Assembly: GCF_001294625.1 (NCBI RefSeq)
Contig: NZ_CP012677.1
Coordinates: 3,286,001 to 3,350,000 of the forward strand
Direction of reading: 5' to 3'
From: Arthrobacter alpinus
GTDB taxonomy: Bacteria > Actinomycetota > Actinomycetes > Actinomycetales > Micrococcaceae
Length of the DNA: 64,000 nucleotides
Below are positions 45,868-54,287 of the stretch, piece after piece. Position 1 is the stretch's first letter, and every line of letters starts with the position of its first letter. Both the position numbers and the translations under genes were made by a program. The notes under the pieces were generated by a model that was not told where the DNA came from, searched no databases, and saw only the letters and a list, made by a program, of their open reading frames with translations.

Positions 45868-46146
45868 ATGCCCGAACGTAAAGTAACCGTCGCCAGTAGC
45901 TCTGGACTGCACGCACGTCCCGCCTCGCTCTTTGCCGCAGCAGCCGGCGAAGTGAGCGTGGAGGTCACCATCGCCATGGAGGGCGCCCCGCTTGAAGACG
46001 CCATGGACGCCAGCAGCATCCTGTCACTGATGACCCTGGGGGCCGAGCACGGCAGCGTTGTGGTCCTGCGCGCCGAGGGCGAGGGCGCCGAGGCAGCACT
46101 CGATAAGTTGGCGGCGATGCTGGAGACCGATTTGGACGCTGCCTAG
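45868..46146 (+). CDS. ptsH: PTS phosphocarrier protein HPr
   Basis: The 92-residue HPr has the phosphohistidine His15 in SSSGLHARPASLF and the regulatory-site region MDASSILSLMTLG near residue 46-55. AGGAGG lies 6-7 bases before the ATG. It follows ptsI by 68 bases and is probably co-transcribed. HPr relays phosphate from enzyme I to the sugar-specific EIIA domains. The length is typical. Confidence 0.95.
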   Translation: MPERKVTVASSSGLHARPASLFAAAAGEVSVEVTIAMEGAPLEDAMDASSILSLMTLGAEHGSVVVLRAEGEGAEAALDKLAAMLETDLDAA

Positions 46147-46173
46147 GTTTTACGCGCTAAGCTTTTCGCGGCG

Positions 46174-46467
46174 TCAGCCGCCGGCCACGGACTGAATGAT
46201 CATCAGTTCCTGGCCGGCGGCCACTGTCGTTTTAAGGCCCTTGAGGCGCCTTACGTCGTCGCCGTCGAGGTAGATGTTCACGAAGCGGCGCAGTGCCCCG
46301 GTTTCATCGCGCACCCGCCGGTTGAACACCGGAAACTCACCGCCGATCACCTCAAGTAGCGCCACCACGGTGGCACCCCCGGGCTCCACGGTCAGCCGCA
46401 GTTCCTGCTGCCCTCCCACTAGAGGCCGCAGCAGGCTCGGAATCAACACGCTCACCTCGCCAGTCAT
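46174..46467 (-). CDS. MoaD/ThiS-family ubiquitin-like sulfur carrier
   Basis: The 97-residue protein has a beta-grasp pattern and ends in VAGG, the C-terminal Gly-Gly that is adenylated and thiocarboxylated in MoaD and ThiS. It follows the BNR-repeat gene by nine bases. No molybdopterin or thiamine genes are near. This MoaD-BNR pair recurs in actinobacteria, so it may serve a different sulfur transfer or a protein-conjugation role. That is inference; only the fold and the C-terminus are seen. Confidence 0.8.
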   Translation of the reverse strand: MTGEVSVLIPSLLRPLVGGQQELRLTVEPGGATVVALLEVIGGEFPVFNRRVRDETGALRRFVNIYLDGDDVRRLKGLKTTVAAGQELMIIQSVAGG

Positions 46468-46476
46468 GGCGACCAG

Positions 46477-47598
46477 CTAAAGTACGACGGCGGCGGCCCG
46501 GACACACAGGACGTCCGGCAGCTGCTTGAGGACTTCCACGAAATGTTCTCCCTCATCGGCGCTGGCGTAAACGGAACCGCCGCGGGTGCCCAAAAACAGC
46601 CCGGCCGGCTCTGCGGTGTCCACGGCCGCTGCGTCCCGCAACACTACGTTGTACTCGGGTTGCACTAAACCGTCGGCCAAACGCTGCCAGGAAGCGCCGC
46701 CGTCGTCAGTTCTGTGGACGGCAAGCTGGGCATTCGGCGGGATGCGCTCATCGTCGGACATGATCGGGACCACCCAGGCCGTCCCCGAGCGGCGCGGATG
46801 GGTCAAGACGGTGAAGCCGAAGTCGGTCGGCAGCCCCTCGGCGATGGAAACCCAGGTGTCCGCGTTGTTATCGGAGCGGTAGACGCCATGGTGGTTTTGC
46901 GCGTACATGGTGTCGGCGTTATTGGGGTCGCGGGCAATCTTGTGCACGCACTGGCCGAACTCGGGCAATGGCTCCGGCATGAAGGGCGCACTGATCCCCT
47001 TGTTCCGTGCCACCCAGGACTCCCCCGCGTCGGTGCTGCGGTAGACGCCGCCGGTGCTCATGGCGACATGGATGGTGTTGGGGTCGGCGGGACTTGGCAG
47101 GACAGTGTGTGCCGCGGCGCCACCATAGCCAGCACCCCATTCGGGGCGGTGCGGGTGGTTCCACAGGCCACGGTTGAGCTCAAAGTGCTCGCCGCCATCG
47201 GTGGATTCCCAGACGGAGATCGGCTCACAGCCGGCCCACACCACCCCGGGCCTGTCCGCGGCGTCCGGCTGGATCTGCCAGATCCGTTCCAGCGCAGCGT
47301 CAGTGTCCGGCGGGAACATGATGGCGCCTTGTTCCGGCTCGGTCCACGTTGCCCCTAGATCATCGGAGTGGACCACCGTGGGACCCCAATGCTCGCTGCG
47401 GGTTCCCACCAGGATGCGGGTACCTCCGTTGCGAGTGTCGATGCCGATGCTGGGCACCTCCTGCATGAGGAAGTGCGGGCCGGTGAACTCGTAGTTCCGC
47501 CGGTCCGTGCTGGTGCCAAGCCACAGTCCCTTCTTGGTTCCCACGGCCAGCAGGAAGGTTTCGGGGATGGCTTCTGACTGGGCTGAATTCGGGGTCAT
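46477..47598 (-). CDS. BNR/Asp-box repeat protein (sialidase-like beta-propeller)
   Basis: The 373-residue protein contains several Asp-box repeats of the form SxDxGxxW: SDDLGATW, STDGGEHF, STDAGESW and RTDDGGASW. This marks a six- or seven-bladed beta-propeller. It lacks a signal peptide and the catalytic Arg triad and FRIP motif of real sialidases, so exo-sialidase activity is not supported. It lies nine bases upstream of the MoaD/ThiS-type gene on the same strand. The function is unknown. Confidence 0.82.
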   Translation of the reverse strand: MTPNSAQSEAIPETFLLAVGTKKGLWLGTSTDRRNYEFTGPHFLMQEVPSIGIDTRNGGTRILVGTRSEHWGPTVVHSDDLGATWTEPEQGAIMFPPDTDAALERIWQIQPDAADRPGVVWAGCEPISVWESTDGGEHFELNRGLWNHPHRPEWGAGYGGAAAHTVLPSPADPNTIHVAMSTGGVYRSTDAGESWVARNKGISAPFMPEPLPEFGQCVHKIARDPNNADTMYAQNHHGVYRSDNNADTWVSIAEGLPTDFGFTVLTHPRRSGTAWVVPIMSDDERIPPNAQLAVHRTDDGGASWQRLADGLVQPEYNVVLRDAAAVDTAEPAGLFLGTRGGSVYASADEGEHFVEVLKQLPDVLCVRAAAVVL

Positions 47599-47681
47599 GA
47601 GTAAATTCGATCACCAGACGCTGGGAGCGACAAGGGTAACCGGCCAGTAACTTTCCGCTGGCGCGCCGCGCACCCGAACAG

Positions 47682-47727
47682 ATACCCCCAGGGGGTACTT
47701 GACGTATACCCTATAGGGGTATAGCTT
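47682..47727 (+). promoter_or_regulatory. copper operon promoter with two CsoR-type operators
   Basis: TACCCCCAGGGGGTA (47683-47697) is a perfect palindrome of the CsoR-box form. A second one, tataccctataggggtata (47705-47723), follows. TTGACG (47699-47704) fits a -35 and TAGCTT (47722-47727) a -10 at 17-base spacing, so the second palindrome fills the spacer. CsoR bound here would block transcription until copper releases it. The csoR start is seven bases after the -10, so the transcript is probably leaderless or nearly so. Confidence 0.75.
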
Positions 47728-47733
47728 GGGGAT

Positions 47734-48057
47734 ATGGAAATCACCGAAGAGCACGTCGGCACGCAGGGTTACAGTGACGAAAAACAGGCCTACCTGCGGC
47801 GCCTTAGGCGCGCGGAAGGCCAGGTCCGCGGTATCGCCCGGATGGTTGAGGAGGACAAGTACTGCATCGACATCCTCACTCAGATGGCAGCCGTCAACAA
47901 GGCTCTGCACGCGGTCAGCATCGGCCTGCTCGAAGACCACATTGCCCATTGCGTGGTCAACGCCGCCAACGAATCCGCCGAAACCGGCAACCCGGCGATC
48001 GTCGCCGACAAGGTCGCCGAGGCCACCGCCGCCATTTCCCGCCTCCTGAGGAGCTAA
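47734..48057 (+). CDS. csoR: copper-sensing repressor CsoR
   Basis: The 107-residue protein is all helical and keeps the Cu(I) ligands Cys44, His69 and Cys73 in the spacing of Mycobacterium CsoR (25 and 4 residues). RRLRRAEGQVRGIARM is the DNA-contacting region. With copper bound it leaves its operator and frees copZ and copA. It is the first gene of the operon and lies directly downstream of two operator palindromes. Confidence 0.93.
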   Translation: MEITEEHVGTQGYSDEKQAYLRRLRRAEGQVRGIARMVEEDKYCIDILTQMAAVNKALHAVSIGLLEDHIAHCVVNAANESAETGNPAIVADKVAEATAAISRLLRS

Positions 48058-48059
48058 AA

Positions 48060-48284
48060 TTGCACACCACCACCATCAACGTTTCCGGCATGACGTGCGG
48101 GCACTGCGTCAGCTCCGTCACCGAGGAACTCACCGAACTCAAAGGCGTGGATAACGTCTCCGTTGAGTTGAACTCCGGCGGCGTCTCCGAGGTCACCATC
48201 ACCTCCACCCTGACACTTGAGCCCGCTGAAATCTCCGAGGCCATAGCCGAGGCCGGCTACCTCGTCGTCTCCAACAACGCCTAA
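48060..48284 (+). CDS. copZ: copper chaperone, HMA domain
   Basis: The 74-residue heavy-metal-associated protein has the Cu-binding motif GMTCGHC at residues 10-16 and the usual beta-alpha-beta-beta-alpha-beta pattern. Translation starts at TTG 48060, supported by GAGGAG six bases upstream that overlaps the end of csoR. It is thought to carry Cu(I) to the CopA ATPase. Longer upstream frames are shadows of csoR. Confidence 0.9.
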   Translation: MHTTTINVSGMTCGHCVSSVTEELTELKGVDNVSVELNSGGVSEVTITSTLTLEPAEISEAIAEAGYLVVSNNA

Positions 48285-48318
48285 ATCCACTCGCAATCTG
48301 CAATCGTTAAGGAACGCC

Positions 48319-50616
48319 ATGAGCGCGTCAGAGATTTTGTCCCAAACCGCCACCACCGGCCCCCGCATGGTCGAGATCGACATCGAAGGCATGACGTGTG
48401 CCTCGTGCGTCAGCCGGGTGGAACGCAAGTTGGGCAAATTAGAAGGCGTCAGCGCTTCCGTGAACCTCCCGCTGGAAACAGCCCAGGTCACGGTCCCCGC
48501 CAGCATGTCCGACCAACAGATCATCGACACAGTCAACGCAACCGGCTACAAGGCGACCCTGAAGAAGCCTGTTTTTCCCCAGCACGACGCCGGCACCCGG
48601 GCGCAGCACGACGCCCACCAGGGTGCGGCTCACCCGGGCGAGGACATGGACCACATGGCACACGGCAGCACCGCTGCCACGCTTCGCCCCCGGCTGATCC
48701 TGGCCGCCATCCTGACCGTCCCGGTGTTCCTAATTTCCATGTTCCCGGCCCTGCAGTTCTCGCAGTGGGGCTGGGTGGTGGGCGCTTTGACGCTACCCGT
48801 TGTCACGTGGTCGGCCTGGCCGTTCCACCGGGCCGCGGCCATCAACGCCCGGCACTTCGCGTCCACCATGGACACCCTAGTTTCGATCGGCGTCAGTGCG
48901 GCGTTCCTGTTCTCCGCCGTGACCATGTTCATGGATCCGATGCTGACCGCACACGGTTCCCACATGGACGGGCACGCCCCCCTGTACTTTGAGGTTTCCG
49001 CCGTCGTCGTCACGTTCCTGCTGCTGGGCCGTTACCTCGAAGCGAAGGCCAAAGCCAAGGCTGGCGACGCCCTGAAGGCATTGCTGAGCCTGGGCGCCAA
49101 GGAAGCCACCGTCCTGCGCGACGGCGTCGAAGTCAAGATCCCGGCAGCCGACCTTGACGTGGATGAGATCTTTGTGGTCCGCCCGGGTGAAAAAATCGCC
49201 ACTGACGGCATTGTCACCGACGGTACCTCCGCCGTGGACACCTCACTCCTCACGGGCGAATCGCTGCCAGTGGACGTCACGGCTGGCGACCCTGTCACCG
49301 GCGCCACCATCAACACCTCCGGACGACTGCTGGTGCGGGCAACCCGGGTCGGCGCCGAAACGACGCTCGCCCAGATGGGCAGGCTCGTCAGCGCCGCACA
49401 GGCCGGCAAGGCCCCGATCGCCCGGCTGGCGGACCGGATCAGCGCCGTCTTTGTGCCGATCGTGCTCGTCATCGCCGTGCTGACTTTTGCCTTGTGGCTC
49501 ATCTTCAGCGGCGACATCCAAGCTGCTTTCACGGCCGCCGTCGCCGTCCTGATCATTGCCTGCCCCTGCGCCCTGGGCCTGGCCACGCCTGTCGGCCTGC
49601 TGACCGGCACCGGCCGCGCCGCTCAGCTGGGCATCCTGATCAAGGGCCCGCAGGTCCTGGAGGACACCCGCACGGTGGACACCATCCTGCTGGATAAGAC
49701 GGGCACCGTCACCGAGGGCAAGTTGGGCGTGGTCGACGTCGTCACCCTCACCCAGGTTCCGGCGGCAGACGTGCTTCGACTGGCCGGGGCCGTGGAGTCC
49801 CACAGCGAACATCCCATCGCCCATGCGATCGTGGAGCACGCCCGCCCCCAGGGCGAACTGCCGGACATTGCAGACTTCACCTCAGCTCCAGGCGGAGGTG
49901 TCCGCGCCGTAATCGAGGGCCGCGTGGTTCTGGCCGGCCGCGCAGGCTGGCTGGAGGAAAACGGCGTCGAACTTTCCGCAACAGACAGGGCGGCCCTGCT
50001 GGCACAGCAGCAAAAGGGCACCACCGCCATTTGGGTGGCTGTTGACGGCCAGGCAATTGGCTTGGTGGCACTGAAGGACACCATCAAGGCCGGTTCAGTG
50101 GCTGCGATCGCCAAGCTGCGGGAACTGGGCCTGCGCCCGATCTTGCTCACGGGTGACAACGCGGCCGTGGCAGCCCAGGTTGCCGCAATTGTGGGGATCG
50201 CCCCCGAGGATGTGTTTGCCGACGTCCTACCCGAGGGCAAAGTGGAGGCCGTGAAGAAGCTGCAGGCGGCCGGGGCCATCGTGGCCATGGCTGGCGATGG
50301 CGTCAATGACGCACCCGCCCTGGCCCAGGCCGACCTCGGCATCGCCATGGGATCGGGCACCGACGTGGCCATTGAGGCGGCTGACCTGACGGTCATGGGC
50401 AATGACCTCGGCCAGGTGTCCACGGCCATCGAGCTTTCCCGGCGGACCCTGGGCACCATCAAGGTGAACTTGTTCTGGGCGTTCTTCTACAACGCCATCG
50501 GCATCCCGGTGGCGGCACTGGGACTGTTGAACCCCATGATCGCCGGCGCCGCCATGGCGGCCAGCTCCGTGCTGGTGGTGGCAAACTCGCTGCGGCTGCG
50601 GCGCTTCGGCAAGTAG
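48319..50616 (+). CDS. copA: copper-exporting P1B-type ATPase
   Basis: The 765-residue pump has one N-terminal HMA domain (MTCASC, residues 25-30), a His/Asp-rich linker (about 90-117, with repeated HDA and MDHMAHG), and eight membrane segments. It has the CPC transport motif (about residue 414) and phosphorylation site DKTGTVTEG (about 458). It also has the HP locus SEHPIA and the hinge [10 protein letters not shown]. It exports Cu(I) from the cytoplasm. The His-rich linker may add metal sensing. A hairpin terminator follows. Confidence 0.95.
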   Translation: MSASEILSQTATTGPRMVEIDIEGMTCASCVSRVERKLGKLEGVSASVNLPLETAQVTVPASMSDQQIIDTVNATGYKATLKKPVFPQHDAGTRAQHDAHQGAAHPGEDMDHMAHGSTAATLRPRLILAAILTVPVFLISMFPALQFSQWGWVVGALTLPVVTWSAWPFHRAAAINARHFASTMDTLVSIGVSAAFLFSAVTMFMDPMLTAHGSHMDGHAPLYFEVSAVVVTFLLLGRYLEAKAKAKAGDALKALLSLGAKEATVLRDGVEVKIPAADLDVDEIFVVRPGEKIATDGIVTDGTSAVDTSLLTGESLPVDVTAGDPVTGATINTSGRLLVRATRVGAETTLAQMGRLVSAAQAGKAPIARLADRISAVFVPIVLVIAVLTFALWLIFSGDIQAAFTAAVAVLIIACPCALGLATPVGLLTGTGRAAQLGILIKGPQVLEDTRTVDTILLDKTGTVTEGKLGVVDVVTLTQVPAADVLRLAGAVESHSEHPIAHAIVEHARPQGELPDIADFTSAPGGGVRAVIEGRVVLAGRAGWLEENGVELSATDRAALLAQQQKGTTAIWVAVDGQAIGLVALKDTIKAGSVAAIAKLRELGLRPILLTGDNAAVAAQVAAIVGIAPEDVFADVLPEGKVEAVKKLQAAGAIVAMAGDGVNDAPALAQADLGIAMGSGTDVAIEAADLTVMGNDLGQVSTAIELSRRTLGTIKVNLFWAFFYNAIGIPVAALGLLNPMIAGAAMAASSVLVVANSLRLRRFGK

Positions 50617-50636
50617 GAAAATAGCTGGCGAGGCAC

Positions 50637-50666
50637 GGTGGCCGGGCTCAATCGAGTCCGGCCACC
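50637..50666. terminator. bidirectional terminator after copA, overlapping the DMT gene end
   Basis: GGTGGCCGG (50637-50645) pairs with CCGGCCACC (50658-50666). The stem continues inward through a G-T pair and CTC/GAG to a four-base loop (AATC), 13 pairs in all. TTCT follows on the plus strand. The stop codon of the convergent DMT gene (50648-50650) lies inside the hairpin. Confidence 0.75.
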
Positions 50667-51688
50667 TTCTGACCTGCCACGCCAACCGCAAGATCCACGG
50701 AGTAGCCTTGCCCCCGCCGCGACGGTCCGCGCAGTTCGTCAAGGCGCACCATGACCACCCCGAACATGATGAATAGCCCACCCAACAGCTGGATGGTCCG
50801 GGGCAGTTCACCGAGCAGGATCCACGCCCAAATGACGGCGAAGAGCACCTCAAAGAGCGCCACAAAGGAGGCCACCTTCGAGCCCAGTCCGCGCGTGGCC
50901 ACAATGCCCACCACGTAAGCAAATACCGTGGTAATCAGCACCAGCCCAAGCACCGGCACAAACCACGGCACCTGCCGCCCGGCAAAGACAACATCGCTCA
51001 TGGTGAACGTCAGCGGCATGACCCCTGCCAGCCCCAACCCCAAGATCGCGGCCGCACCCACGGTCATGCCGCCGCCGGCCATCAGAATGGGAGGCACATT
51101 GTCATTGGCCCGGGCAGACATCACAAAGTAAAACGCCGAGCACACCGCGGCGGCAAGCCCCCACAAGATGCCCTCCACGCTGACCTTCTGCCCGCCAGCC
51201 AAATCAAGCACCAGCACCAGCCCGCCCATGGCGCACACCGCACCCACCATGGTCAGCGCACGCGGCCGGGCCCGCGTCATGAGCCACGCCCAGCCCACCA
51301 AGAGCACGGGTGAAAGGTACTCCAGCAACAAGGCCACCCCCACCGACAGGTGTGCCACGGCGTTGAAGAAGAACAGCTGGCACAGGGCGATCGGCACCAC
51401 ACCATAGATGGCGATGCGCAACAGCGAGCCCTTGACCGTCTGCCACTTACGCACCAAGGTGAGTACCACGGGAATCAAGAGTACGACGGCGGCACCGCCA
51501 ATGCGTGCGGCGACGGCCGCGCCTGGGGACCAGCCGGCGTCGAACAGCGATTTGGCAAAGGAACCGGACAGGGCAAAGGCCGCAGCTGAAACGAAGGCCA
51601 GCACCAGCGCCGGCGAGGCCAAGGCAGTCCGGGTCCGGGGCAAGGTTTCTGCGGATATGTTCTGGGAGGTGGGCATACGGGAATCCAT
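50648..51688 (-). CDS. EamA/DMT-family exporter
   Basis: The 346-residue protein has ten predicted membrane segments and two EamA repeats, starting ALSGSFAKSLFDAGWSPG and including LEYLSPVLLVGWAWLM and FEVLFAVIWAWILLGE. It belongs to the drug/metabolite transporter superfamily, which exports amino acids and other metabolites. An ATG at 51676 (four codons in) is an alternative start. Its 3' end lies in a terminator hairpin shared with copA. The substrate is unknown. Confidence 0.85.
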   Translation of the reverse strand: MDSRMPTSQNISAETLPRTRTALASPALVLAFVSAAAFALSGSFAKSLFDAGWSPGAAVAARIGGAAVVLLIPVVLTLVRKWQTVKGSLLRIAIYGVVPIALCQLFFFNAVAHLSVGVALLLEYLSPVLLVGWAWLMTRARPRALTMVGAVCAMGGLVLVLDLAGGQKVSVEGILWGLAAAVCSAFYFVMSARANDNVPPILMAGGGMTVGAAAILGLGLAGVMPLTFTMSDVVFAGRQVPWFVPVLGLVLITTVFAYVVGIVATRGLGSKVASFVALFEVLFAVIWAWILLGELPRTIQLLGGLFIMFGVVMVRLDELRGPSRRGQGYSVDLAVGVAGQKVAGLD

Positions 51689-51749
51689 TTGTCAGGAGTG
51701 TAAGGCGTTAGACTAATGACATTACGCCCGCACTTTGTCAGGAGTCAAC

Positions 51750-52322
51750 ATGGTCTTTACTAATGACGCAGAAGTGGCCCTTGTGTCGGCCGCCAACTTG
51801 ATCAACACGGCGCCCACCTCGATCGAGGCCGACAAGGGTGCCACGGGACCCGATTTGTTGCTGACCGTGGCCAGCCTTGATGAGTTCGTGCAACGCGAAA
51901 AGTTCACGGGTTCCCGCGAACACTCGGCGGAGGAGGTGGCCGCGGTGCGTCAGATGCGTGCGGAGTTGCGCACCATCTGGACGGCTGATGAGGACACGGC
52001 CGTGGCCATGGTCAACTCGTTGCTGGACCGTGCCCGCGCCTTGCCACAACTGCTCAAGCACGACGAGTGGGACTGGCACCTACACGCAACGGCACCCGCA
52101 GCACCCCTGGCCCAACGCATGGGGGTGGAGGCCGCCATGGCCCTAGTGGACGTGATCCGAGCCAAGGAACTGGACCGGCTGAAGGTGTGTGCCGCCGACG
52201 ACTGCCGTGCGGTGCTGATAGATCTCTCCAAGAACCGCTCGCGGCGGTATTGCGACACCGGCAACTGCGGCAACCGGGCCCACGTGGCCGCGTACAGGCG
52301 TCGTCAATCAGCCAAGAAGTAA
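51750..52322 (+). CDS. CGNR zinc-finger protein with ABATE domain
   Basis: The 190-residue protein has an N-terminal ABATE-type region (about 1-130) and a C-terminal CGNR zinc finger: KVCAADDCRAVLIDLSKNRS then YCDTGNCGNRAHVAAYRRR, giving four cysteines and the CGNR sequence. Such proteins are taken as DNA-binding regulators. ATG 51750 is used because CAGGAG precedes it; a TTG at 51735 is also open. It is divergent from the DMT exporter, which it may control. A 28-bp palindrome starts two bases after the stop. Confidence 0.87.
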   Translation: MVFTNDAEVALVSAANLINTAPTSIEADKGATGPDLLLTVASLDEFVQREKFTGSREHSAEEVAAVRQMRAELRTIWTADEDTAVAMVNSLLDRARALPQLLKHDEWDWHLHATAPAAPLAQRMGVEAAMALVDVIRAKELDRLKVCAADDCRAVLIDLSKNRSRRYCDTGNCGNRAHVAAYRRRQSAKK

Positions 52323-52323
52323 C

Positions 52324-52382
52324 TCGAACGGGCAGTAGTTGTTGATGTTGGACGCCAACATCAACAACTACTGCCCGTTCGA
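52324..52382. terminator. perfect 28-bp palindrome with 3-base loop
   Basis: Bases 52324-52351 pair perfectly with 52355-52382 around ACG. The arm begins TCGAACGGGCAGTAGTTGTT. It lies between the convergent CGNR gene and the ABC permease gene and starts two bases after the CGNR stop. Its start resembles the purB-side hairpin (CGAATGGACAGTTGTTGC). Confidence 0.82.
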
Positions 52383-52395
52383 ATTCGAGGAAAAG

Positions 52396-53292
52396 CTACT
52401 TCATGGTTCCTGCGGAAACCGACCCCTGCAGCTGGCGTTGGAAGATGACGTACACGATCAGCACCGGCACCACCACGATGATGGCGGCCGCGAACAGCGC
52501 ACCGAAGTCCACCGCGTACCCCATCTGGCCGGCGAAAGCCGCGATTCCCTGAGAGAGCACCCAGTTTTCATTCTTGGTATTGATGGCGACGGGAATCAGG
52601 TATTGGTTCCACAGCCCTAGGAAGTTGAAGATAAGTACCGAGGCGAGCCCGGGCCTGGCCATCGGCAACATGACCTGGAAGAACGTGCGCCACTCACCGG
52701 CACCATCAATTTGTGCCGCTTCCGCAATCTCACTCGGGAGCGCCTTGAAGAAGGAGAACAGGAAGAACACCGTGAACGGCAGCGCGAACGCCACGTAGAC
52801 AATGATCAGACCGGGCAAGGTATTGAGCAACCCCATGTTTTTCAGTATGAAGAACAAGGGCACGATGGCCAAGAAGACAGGGAAAGTCAGGCCCGCGAGC
52901 ATCAAGTAGTAGATGGTGCGGGAACCGGGGAATACGTAGCGGGCTAGGACGTAGGCACACATGGCACCCAGCACCATGACAATCACCAGCGCGCAACCGA
53001 CCACGATCACAGTGTTCAGGAAGTAGTTGCCAATGCCGGCTGTGTTCCAAGCATTGATGTAATTTTGGAACTGCCAGACATCGGGGAAGGAGAATGGCGA
53101 AGCAAAGATCTCCTTGGTGGTCTTGAACGACGACAGCAACGTCCAGGCCAAAGGAATCAGAACCAGCAGGGACCACAAGGCCAGCATGGTGTGGGAGACA
53201 CCGGCGACAACCTTGTCAGCCTTGGCCTCTTGAGGCTTGCGCTCCACATGCCCAAGGGCATTTGATGATTTCTTTGAGAGTTTAAGTGACAT
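52396..53292 (-). CDS. ngcG: carbohydrate ABC transporter permease (NgcG-like)
   Basis: The 298-residue protein has six membrane segments and the EAA loop ALPSEIAEAAQIDGAGEWRTF that contacts the ATPase. It is a MalG-type CUT1 sugar permease. The ATG shares one base with the stop of the upstream permease (TAATG). It is the last gene of the three-gene transporter set. No ATPase gene is present, so a shared MsiK-type ATPase encoded elsewhere is expected, as for NgcEFG in Streptomyces. Confidence 0.87.
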   Translation of the reverse strand: MSLKLSKKSSNALGHVERKPQEAKADKVVAGVSHTMLALWSLLVLIPLAWTLLSSFKTTKEIFASPFSFPDVWQFQNYINAWNTAGIGNYFLNTVIVVGCALVIVMVLGAMCAYVLARYVFPGSRTIYYLMLAGLTFPVFLAIVPLFFILKNMGLLNTLPGLIIVYVAFALPFTVFFLFSFFKALPSEIAEAAQIDGAGEWRTFFQVMLPMARPGLASVLIFNFLGLWNQYLIPVAINTKNENWVLSQGIAAFAGQMGYAVDFGALFAAAIIVVVPVLIVYVIFQRQLQGSVSAGTMK

Positions 53293-54287
53293 TAGTTGGA
53301 CACATCCTTGCTGCCGCCGGTGAGACGATTCACCAGGAAGACGAGCGCCGAGAAAATCAAAGTGATGACGGCCAGGACAACGCCCATGGCACACGCCAGG
53401 CCGAACTGGCTCTTGGAGAACGCCGTGGTGAACAGCTTCTGCGCCATGACTAGGGTTGTATTGTCCGGGCCACCCGTGGAGTTAAGGACTGACATGTAGA
53501 CAAACGCGTCCAGGGCCAAGATGCCCATGTATACGTAGGCGGTCTGGATGTTGTCACGAATCAGCGGAATGGTGATGGTGATGGCCGTGCGGAAACGGCC
53601 GGCACCGTCAATGCGTGCGGCTTCAAAGGTCTCGGCGGGGATACCCTTGATGGCTGCGATAAACAAGATCATGTAGAAGCCCACGAAGCCCCAGACGATG
53701 ACGACCATGGAGGCGACCATGGCGGTGCGCGGATCACCCAGCCATGGGAAGTCCTTGAACCCGTCAAAGCCCAAACCCGCTAGGAGTCCGTTAAGCAACC
53801 CGGAGCTGGGATCGTAGATCTGCGCCCAAATGATGCCGATGACGACGGCGGGGATGACGTAGGGGAAGAAGGAGACGATCCGGTAGAACCCCGCGCCCTT
53901 TAGGCCCTTGATTTGACCCCGGCTACTGCCACCAATGGTCACCAGTGTGGCAAGTATCAGGCTCAATATGACCGTGATGACGGGCAGGAAGATGGCCAGG
54001 ATGATGCTGTTGCGGACCGAGATCATGAAGATGTCATCGTTGAAGAGCTTGACATAGTTATCGAAGCCAATAAACGGCATGTTGTTGTCGAAGCCGCTCC
54101 AGCTGGTCATCGAGTAGTACACCGCCTGGACAAACGGCGAAATCACGAAGACCAGATAGATCACCAACGGCAGTCCCAAAAAGACTGCCATGAAGCTGAC
54201 CTTATCGAATGTCAGTTTTTTCCGGCGCCGCCGGGCAGCGGCTGGAACGCCGCTGCCCGACTGCACATGGTTTGCTACTTGAGTCAC
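53292..54287 (-). CDS. ngcF: carbohydrate ABC transporter permease (NgcF-like)
   Basis: This 331-residue MalF-type permease has six membrane segments after a basic N-terminal leader. Its EAA loop is GIPAETFEAARIDGAGRFRT. It starts at a GTG overlapping the stop of the binding-protein gene (GTGA). With the 52396 permease it forms the channel for the sugar delivered by the binding lipoprotein. Confidence 0.87.
   Translation of the reverse strand: MTQVANHVQSGSGVPAAARRRRKKLTFDKVSFMAVFLGLPLVIYLVFVISPFVQAVYYSMTSWSGFDNNMPFIGFDNYVKLFNDDIFMISVRNSIILAIFLPVITVILSLILATLVTIGGSSRGQIKGLKGAGFYRIVSFFPYVIPAVVIGIIWAQIYDPSSGLLNGLLAGLGFDGFKDFPWLGDPRTAMVASMVVIVWGFVGFYMILFIAAIKGIPAETFEAARIDGAGRFRTAITITIPLIRDNIQTAYVYMGILALDAFVYMSVLNSTGGPDNTTLVMAQKLFTTAFSKSQFGLACAMGVVLAVITLIFSALVFLVNRLTGGSKDVSN

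Noticed and set aside
46477..47598. Exo-alpha-sialidase annotation
   Set aside because: Asp-boxes are present, but there is no signal peptide, FRIP motif or arginine triad.
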